A stretch of DNA of 37,773 bases from an uncultured Pelagibacteraceae bacterium (GTDB lineage: Bacteria; Pseudomonadota; Alphaproteobacteria; Pelagibacterales; AG-422-B15): assembly GCA_902565955.1 (NCBI GenBank), contig CACFGR010000005.1, positions 1 to 37,773 of the forward strand. The letters are read 5' to 3'. The first letter of the stretch is position 1. Each line of letters opens with the position of its first letter. The position numbers and the translations under genes are program-made. Under the pieces are notes generated by a model. It had not been told where the DNA came from. It did not search any database and was given only the letters and a program-made list of their open reading frames with translations. Below, piece after piece: positions 32,821 through 37,773 of this stretch.

Positions 32821-33585
32821 ATGTTAAGCATTAATCAATTATCGGTAAATTTTGGTGGTATTAAAGCGGTCGATAATGCAACTATGGATGTTGAAAAAGG
32901 CAAAATTACTGGCTTAATTGGCCCAAATGGAGCAGGCAAAACCACACTTTTCAATATCATTGCAGGTAATATTGCTCCAACAAATGGTACTGTATTTCTT
33001 GATGAAAAGAACATCACAGGACTTCAATCGCATGAGCTATTTGATCAAGGAGTGCTGAGAACTTTTCAATTAGCACATGAATTTTCAAATATGACCGTAC
33101 TTGAAAATTTAATGGTGGTTCCTGGATCTCAATCAGGAGAGAAAATTCTTAATACATGGTTTAAAAGAAAAGTTATTGAAGAAGAAGAGTCTATTATCAA
33201 AGAGAAAGCAATTGAAGTCGTAAATTTCCTTAAGCTAGAACATTTAATGTTTGAGTTAGCTGGTAATTTGTCTGGTGGACAAAAAAAATTACTTGAACTT
33301 GGTCGAACTATGATGGTTGATGCCAAAATAGTATTGCTGGATGAAGTTGGTGCGGGTGTAAACAGGACCTTGTTGAATGATATATCGGATACGATTAAAA
33401 AATTGAATACTGAAAAAAATTATACTTTTTTTATGATTGAACATGACATGAATTTTTTAAGTCAACTCTGCGACAAAGTAATTGTTATGACCGAAGGATC
33501 TGTTCTCGTAGAGGGTAATATTGATGAAATCAAAAAAAATGAAAAAGTAATAGAAGCCTATTTGGGAAGAGACGATATCAAATGA
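32821..33585 (+). CDS. livG: Liv-type ABC transporter ATP-binding protein (LivG-like)
   Basis: 254 residues. Walker A GPNGAGKTT (about 37-45), signature LSGGQKKLLELGRTM, Walker B IVLLDEVGAGVN and switch MIEHDMNFL. The long stretch between Walker A and the signature, with VLRTFQLAHEFSNMTVLENLMV, and the C-terminal EGNIDEIKKNEKVIEAYLG are LivG hallmarks. First gene of livG-F-H-M; together they form an importer for branched-chain amino acids, amides or other small amino compounds. Substrate class is open. Confidence 0.9.
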   Translation: MLSINQLSVNFGGIKAVDNATMDVEKGKITGLIGPNGAGKTTLFNIIAGNIAPTNGTVFLDEKNITGLQSHELFDQGVLRTFQLAHEFSNMTVLENLMVVPGSQSGEKILNTWFKRKVIEEEESIIKEKAIEVVNFLKLEHLMFELAGNLSGGQKKLLELGRTMMVDAKIVLLDEVGAGVNRTLLNDISDTIKKLNTEKNYTFFMIEHDMNFLSQLCDKVIVMTEGSVLVEGNIDEIKKNEKVIEAYLGRDDIK

Positions 33586-34289
33586 GTAAATTTTTAAGTT
33601 GCACTAATATGACAGGGGGTTATGGCGGTGAAGATATTATTCATGCATGCGATATTGAAGTAGATAAAAATCAAATTGTTGTAATTGTGGGTCCAAATGG
33701 CGCTGGTAAATCAACGGCAATGAAAGCAATGCTTGGTATGATTTCTCTTAAGGAAGGTAGTTTGATGTTAGATGGTTTAGATATTTCAAAATTAACGCCT
33801 CAAGATCGGGTAGCAGCTGGGATTGCGTTTGTACCACAAACAATGAACATCTTCAGTGAGCTTACAGTAGAAGAAAATTTAGAAATGGGAGCCTTTCTTA
33901 GGGAAGATAATGTTCAAGAAACAATTGAGGAGCTTTATAATTTATTTCCAGCAATGAAAGACAAAAGAAATCAGCTTGCAGGTGAATTATCAGGTGGACA
34001 AAGACAACAAGTTGCAGTTAGTCGCGCATTAATGACAAGACCTAAGGTTCTCATGCTCGATGAGCCAACAGCTGGTGTTTCACCAATCGTTATGAAGGAA
34101 ATTTTTGAGAGAATCATAACTATTAAAAACTCAGGTGTTGCAATCGTCATTGTCGAGCAAAATGCTAAACAAGCACTAAATATAGCAGATTTTGGTTATG
34201 TTTTGGTCGGGGGAGAAAACAAATTTAGTGGCGAAGGACAAGAGCTTTTAAATAACGAAGAAGTAAGAAAAAGTTTCTTGGGAGGATAA
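33582..34289 (+). CDS. livF: Liv-type ABC transporter ATP-binding protein (LivF-like)
   Basis: 235 residues, all ATPase motifs intact: GPNGAGKST, FVPQTMNIFSELTVEENLEMGAF, LSGGQRQQVAVSRALM, VLMLDEPTAGVSP, IVEQNAKQAL. The C-terminal GEGQELLNNEEVRKSFLGG is the typical LivF tail. ATG overlaps the livG stop by 4 bases. It pairs with LivG on the two permeases downstream. Confidence 0.92.
   Translation: MSKFLSCTNMTGGYGGEDIIHACDIEVDKNQIVVIVGPNGAGKSTAMKAMLGMISLKEGSLMLDGLDISKLTPQDRVAAGIAFVPQTMNIFSELTVEENLEMGAFLREDNVQETIEELYNLFPAMKDKRNQLAGELSGGQRQQVAVSRALMTRPKVLMLDEPTAGVSPIVMKEIFERIITIKNSGVAIVIVEQNAKQALNIADFGYVLVGGENKFSGEGQELLNNEEVRKSFLGG
34281..34285 (+). promoter_or_regulatory. Strong ribosome-binding site deciding a TTG start
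   Basis: GGAGG lies five bases before TTG 34291 and overlaps the final codons of livF. The next ATG in the livH frame is far inside the first membrane domains, so this site fixes the unusual TTG as the start. Confidence 0.75.
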
Positions 34290-34290
34290 A

Positions 34291-35310
34291 TTGGAAAATT
34301 TTGAATTTATTAATGCGATAGTCCTGTTGTCAAATTTTGTAATTGTTCCAGCTTTGTCATATGGAAGTCAGCTTGCGTTAGCCACATTAAGTTTAACAAT
34401 TATTTATGGCGTATTAAGATTTTCAAACTTTGCTCAAGCTGATTGGATGTCATTTGGAACGATGGCTACTATTTTATTTACTTGGTTATTTCAAAGTATA
34501 GGCATCACTGCTGGAATTCTTCCTACTGCATTACTTGCTCTACCTTTTGCTATTATAGTAACAGCTTTGTTTTGTCTTTTAATTGACCGATCAGTTTACA
34601 GTTTTTATCGTAAACAAAAAAGCCAACCTATAGTACTCATGATCGTTTCTGTAGGAGTTATGTTTATTCTGCAAGCAGTAGTCAGATTTATTATAGGACC
34701 AAATGATAGAAAGTTTTTTGATGGTGAAAAGTACATAGTACACGCCTTGGATTTTAAAAATTACTTTGGATTAGAGGAAGGATTAACAATTAAATCAACT
34801 CAATTAATCACAGTCATTGTAGCTTTAATTGCAATGATAAGTTTATTTTATTTCTTACAGAAGACTAAACTGGGCAAGTCAATGAGAGCATACTCAAATA
34901 ATGAAGACCTGGCACTATTATCAGGAATTAATCCTGAAAAGATAGTGATTGTTACCTGGGTTATATCTTCAATCTTAATTACTACTGCTGGGGTTCTCTA
35001 TGGGCTAGATAAGAGCTTTAAACCATTTACATATTTTAATTTGCTGTTACCAATGTTTGCGGCTGCAATTGTAGGTGGAATAGGGTCACCAATTGGTGCA
35101 GTAATTGGAGGCTATGTCATTGCATTCTCTGAAATTACTTTAACCTATGCTTATAAGAAATTCTTTGTGTATCTTCTTCCAGAAAATTTAGAGCCTTCAG
35201 GATTAATGCAAGTTCTCTCGACAGATTATAAGTTTGCTATTTCTTTCATTATTTTGGTGATTGTACTGATTGTCAGACCAACAGGAATTGTGAGGGGTAA
35301 AATAATATGA
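34291..35310 (+). CDS. livH: Liv-type ABC transporter permease (LivH-like)
   Basis: 339 residues, TTG start with a perfect GGAGG five bases upstream and one base after the livF stop. Eight or so membrane helices; LATLSLTIIYGVLRFSNFAQADWMSFG near the start and LPMFAAAIVGGIGSPIGAVIGGYVIAFSE near residue 250-280 are the LivH-family landmarks. Longer than E. coli LivH (308) through loops such as FDGEKYIVHALDFKNYFGLEE. Forms the channel with LivM. Confidence 0.92.
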   Translation: MENFEFINAIVLLSNFVIVPALSYGSQLALATLSLTIIYGVLRFSNFAQADWMSFGTMATILFTWLFQSIGITAGILPTALLALPFAIIVTALFCLLIDRSVYSFYRKQKSQPIVLMIVSVGVMFILQAVVRFIIGPNDRKFFDGEKYIVHALDFKNYFGLEEGLTIKSTQLITVIVALIAMISLFYFLQKTKLGKSMRAYSNNEDLALLSGINPEKIVIVTWVISSILITTAGVLYGLDKSFKPFTYFNLLLPMFAAAIVGGIGSPIGAVIGGYVIAFSEITLTYAYKKFFVYLLPENLEPSGLMQVLSTDYKFAISFIILVIVLIVRPTGIVRGKII

Positions 35311-36677
35311 GCGAAGACTTAAGAGCACCAGTTGCATTCACTGTAATGGCAGTTTTGCTTGCAATTGTGGGCTTTACTCAGTCCTGGTCTGTGTCTCTCA
35401 GTGTTATTAATCTCTGCATTATTTCATCAATAATGGCGATTGGTGTCAATTTGCAATGGGGGTATGGAGGTTTGTTTAATGCAGGAGTAATGGGTTTTAC
35501 TGCGCTTGGAGGCTTAACAGCAGTATTGGTTTCACACGATCCAATTTACGAAGCATGGGATAAAGCGGGCATCGGAATTGTAATTAGTGCAATAATTTTT
35601 GTTTTATCAATTACTGCTCTCTTATTTGTATTTAGAAATATTGAAAATAAACAAATAAGAAACACTCTTATAATCTTAATAATTGTTTTTGGTTTTATTG
35701 GAATTAATAATTTTTATGGGCCTTCAATAGATATTATCGAGTCGATTAATCCTGCTAAAACAGGTTTTCTTGGAGGTTTGGGGTTGCCAATTATTTTCTC
35801 TTGGCTGATTGCTGCAGTAATTGCCGGACTTGTTGCATGGGTAATAGGAAAAATTACTCTCCGATTACGGTCAGACTATTTAGCTATCGCAACTCTTGGG
35901 ATTTCTGAAATTGTAATCGCAGTAGTAAAACATGAAGATTGGTTATCTCGAGGAGTTAAAAACGTTTCAGGTTTAGATCGACCTGTTCCATATGAAATTG
36001 AACTTCAACAATCTGAATGGTTCCTTAATCTAGTTGAGAGAATAAACTTTTCAAAACTAGAAGCTATGCAATCTCTTTCATCAAGACAAGATTTGCTGAA
36101 CGATCTTGTTATTGATAGTTCAGGAATATTTGTAAAACTCTGTTATGCAGGATTATTTTTTTCTGTTCTTTTGTTAATCTTCTATCTAAGTCAACTTGCT
36201 TTAAACTCACCATGGGGAAGAATGTTAAGAGCCATAAGAGATAACGAAGAAGCAGCTAGTGCAATGGGTAAAAATATCTTTGCACAACATTTACAAATTT
36301 TTATTATTGGCTCAGCTATAATTGGAATAGCGGGAGCGATGCTCACTACCTTAGATGGCCAATTTACACCCGGGTCTTATCGTCCATTAAGATTTACATT
36401 TATTATATGGCTAATGGTTATCATTGGTGGATCGGGTAATAACTTAGGATCAATTTTTGGAGGATTCTTTATTTGGTTTATTTGGATTGAAGCGGAACCA
36501 TTGTCCATTGGTTTCATGAACATGTTGGCTGGTGGGCTCGAATACGACAATCCTCTCAGGATGCATCTATTGGGAAGCGCAGCACATCTTAGATTATTTA
36601 TAATGGGGTTATTACTTTTATTGGCGCTGAGGTTTATGCCAAGAGGAGTAATACCTGAGAAAATCCAAAAAAAATAG
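35307..36677 (+). CDS. livM: Liv-type ABC transporter permease (LivM-like)
   Basis: 456 residues with LivM landmarks: NLQWGYGGLFNAGVMGFTALG, LRLRSDYLAIATLGISEI, SPWGRMLRAIRDNEEAASAMG and FIIWLMVIIGGSGNNLGSIFGGFF. It is longer than typical LivM (about 425) because of an insert around residues 230-275 (LVERINFSKLEAMQSLSSRQDL...), probably a periplasmic loop. ATG overlaps the livH stop by 4 bases. The TAG stop lies within the hairpin of the convergent gene's terminator. Confidence 0.92.
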   Translation: MSEDLRAPVAFTVMAVLLAIVGFTQSWSVSLSVINLCIISSIMAIGVNLQWGYGGLFNAGVMGFTALGGLTAVLVSHDPIYEAWDKAGIGIVISAIIFVLSITALLFVFRNIENKQIRNTLIILIIVFGFIGINNFYGPSIDIIESINPAKTGFLGGLGLPIIFSWLIAAVIAGLVAWVIGKITLRLRSDYLAIATLGISEIVIAVVKHEDWLSRGVKNVSGLDRPVPYEIELQQSEWFLNLVERINFSKLEAMQSLSSRQDLLNDLVIDSSGIFVKLCYAGLFFSVLLLIFYLSQLALNSPWGRMLRAIRDNEEAASAMGKNIFAQHLQIFIIGSAIIGIAGAMLTTLDGQFTPGSYRPLRFTFIIWLMVIIGGSGNNLGSIFGGFFIWFIWIEAEPLSIGFMNMLAGGLEYDNPLRMHLLGSAAHLRLFIMGLLLLLALRFMPRGVIPEKIQKK

Positions 36678-36698
36678 GGGCCAAAATCGGCCCCTATT
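36667..36698 (-). terminator. Intrinsic terminator of the Liv-type binding-protein gene
   Basis: A 10-bp stem (36673-36682 with 36689-36698), loop of six, followed on the minus strand by eight U (plus-strand A run 36667-36674). The U tract is on the minus strand only, so it serves the binding-protein message; the livM stop codon is inside the left arm. Confidence 0.88.
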
Positions 36699-36716
36699 AA
36701 TTAAAATGTTAAGATC

Positions 36717-37773
36717 TTAACGAACTGTGACTGTATTAAATTTACCGTTACCTATTTCAAGCTCTTTATAAGAACCAGAAGCTTCACCAACATCAGAGAA
36801 CTCAACATTTGTTGCGCCTTGATAGTTAACTTGGCCTCCATCTTTTAAAATTTGTAATGCTTTGTCTAATTCACCTGGAAAAATTTCAGTTCCAGGAGCG
36901 TTTGCAACTCCCATTACATTTTGAGCGATTGAAGATCTGTCTGCAGAATTACCTGCTTGTATTGCAAGCAATATTAAAGCAGCTGCATCGTAGGACTCTG
37001 GTTCGAATGGTCCATCACCTGGGATGCCATTTGAAGATGCAATTGATTTAAACATGTTTGCTCCTTCTGACTCAGATCCTGGCAAAGTTCCAAAAGTTCC
37101 TGTCAAATCACCATCTACATTTTCAATCAGACTGTCGCCAATCATTCCATCGGCAAGAATAAATCTTGAAAATGCTCCAGTCTCCATTGAGTTCTGAATG
37201 ATTCCTCGACCACCTTGGTCTACGTAACCAAGGACAGCAACTTCTGAGGCACCTGAAGCTGATAGTGTTGATACTTCTGCTGAGTAATCACCTTTGCCAT
37301 CTTCATGAGGTACTTCAGTAGTAACAGATCCACCCATCGCTTTAAATGCATTTACAAAACTATCGGACAGTCCTTTACCGTAGTCATTATTAGTATAAGT
37401 AACAGCAACTTCGTTGATACCTCTATCCATAACTACTTGAGCCAATACTTGCCCTTGTCTTGCATCTGATGGTGCGGTTCTAAAGAAGTAACCTTTGTCA
37501 TCAATGTCCGTTAGTGCCGGCGAAGTAGCTGATGGGGAAATCATTGTTACCCCATTAGGCACTGCTACATTATTTGCTATTGCAGTTGTAACTCCTGAGC
37601 AATCCGCTCCCATTATTGCTGCAACATTATCTGATGTTACGAGTCTTTCGGCCGCTGAAGTCGCCGCACCAGCATCAACACATGTTGAGTCAGCACGAAC
37701 AGAACTTACTGTTGCTCCGCCTAAAAGCAATCCAGAGTCACTTGCCTCTTTCATCGCAAGTTCAGCGGAACTG
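36717..37773 (-). CDS. Liv-type ABC substrate-binding protein, 5'-truncated by the window edge
   Basis: The frame is open through the right edge: upstream of the internal ATG at 37754 it continues as ...SSAELAMKEASDSGLLLGG, the expected N-terminal helix of a LivJ/LivK fold, so the true start and signal peptide lie beyond 37773. The visible part (about 351 residues) has STCVDAGAATSAAERLV, AAIMGADCSGVTTAIA, GVTMISPSATSPALTD, YFFRTAPSDARQGQVLA and VTYTNNDYGKGLSDSFVNAF, typical of type I periplasmic receptors, and the two cysteines probably form the usual N-lobe disulfide. It is convergent with livGFHM and should deliver substrate to it; its own terminator lies in the 39-bp gap. Ligand unknown (branched-chain amino acid, amide or similar). 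Confidence 0.9.
   Translation of the reverse strand, partial: SSAELAMKEASDSGLLLGGATVSSVRADSTCVDAGAATSAAERLVTSDNVAAIMGADCSGVTTAIANNVAVPNGVTMISPSATSPALTDIDDKGYFFRTAPSDARQGQVLAQVVMDRGINEVAVTYTNNDYGKGLSDSFVNAFKAMGGSVTTEVPHEDGKGDYSAEVSTLSASGASEVAVLGYVDQGGRGIIQNSMETGAFSRFILADGMIGDSLIENVDGDLTGTFGTLPGSESEGANMFKSIASSNGIPGDGPFEPESYDAAALILLAIQAGNSADRSSIAQNVMGVANAPGTEIFPGELDKALQILKDGGQVNYQGATNVEFSDVGEASGSYKELEIGNGKFNTVTVR

Noticed and set aside
33310..33360. Walker B of LivG reads DEVGAG instead of DEPxAG as a possible defect
   Set aside because: The aspartate and catalytic glutamate are present, and a valine at this place is common in LivG-type ATPases.
1..37773. tRNA, rRNA, CRISPR arrays, insertion sequences, prophage or attachment repeats
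   Set aside because: None seen by reading; no clover-leaf-like runs, spaced repeats or transposase motifs were recognised, though short RNAs could be missed without a covariance search.

Overview
The window looks like a densely packed, AT-rich chromosome (roughly one third GC by eye, not counted) from a free-living marine alphaproteobacterium of the SAR11-like, HIMB59 or AEGEAN-169 kind. This is inferred from streamlined spacing, many ATGA and TAATG overlaps, and the abundance of amine/amino-acid transporters and methylated-amine-type enzymes. No rRNA, tRNA, CRISPR array or insertion sequence was recognised, and the lineage is not proven.

Layout. (1) 1-3772, minus strand: pdxH, a cation-efflux transporter, a secreted SH3-domain protein, a secreted SNase-type nuclease, a small Cys/His-rich protein, and a large partial gene running off the left edge. 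That last gene encodes three zinc-ribbon repeats followed by a GIY-YIG-like nuclease domain. (2) 3773-4179: two small ORFs of 41 and 49 codons. (3) 4180-7341: a DjlA-like co-chaperone, a DMT exporter, an enoyl-CoA hydratase relative and an AlaX editing protein. (4) 7346-28801: a long amine-catabolism region. It holds a glutamate-polyamine ligase (PuuA-like), a Rieske-oxygenase relative that has lost its Rieske domain, an amidase, a Pot-type polyamine ABC transporter, a DAO-family oxidase, a complete Rieske oxygenase, two class III aminotransferases, a GcvT-like C1 transferase, two tandem phytoene-desaturase-like flavoproteins, a BetI-like TetR regulator, an MFS transporter, a GNAT acetyltransferase and a glutaryl-CoA dehydrogenase. 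(5) 28850-32779: PuuD-like hydrolase, LysE exporter, pdxA, a lytic-transglycosylase lipoprotein and a second DMT exporter. (6) 32821-37773: a Liv-type ABC transporter (two ATPases, two permeases) facing a convergent, right-truncated gene for its likely binding protein.

How it may work together (inference). Polyamines or related N-alkylated amines enter through PotABCD. Their nitrogen is handled by gamma-glutamylation (PuuA/PuuD), transamination (two class III enzymes) and flavin oxidation. Methyl groups may be removed by the Rieske oxygenase and passed to folate by the GcvT-like protein. Carbon may leave through glutaryl-CoA dehydrogenase and enoyl-CoA hydratase. No PuuC-type aldehyde dehydrogenase and no Rieske reductase are in the window.

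The two strongest signals are: (a) an operator of form ATTGAA-N6-TTCAAT overlapping the -35 element, in the same register, of two promoters that drive the two blocks of this region, one of them beside the TetR gene; and (b) the Rieske-less oxygenase, 48 residues shorter than its paralogue exactly where the [2Fe-2S] domain should be.
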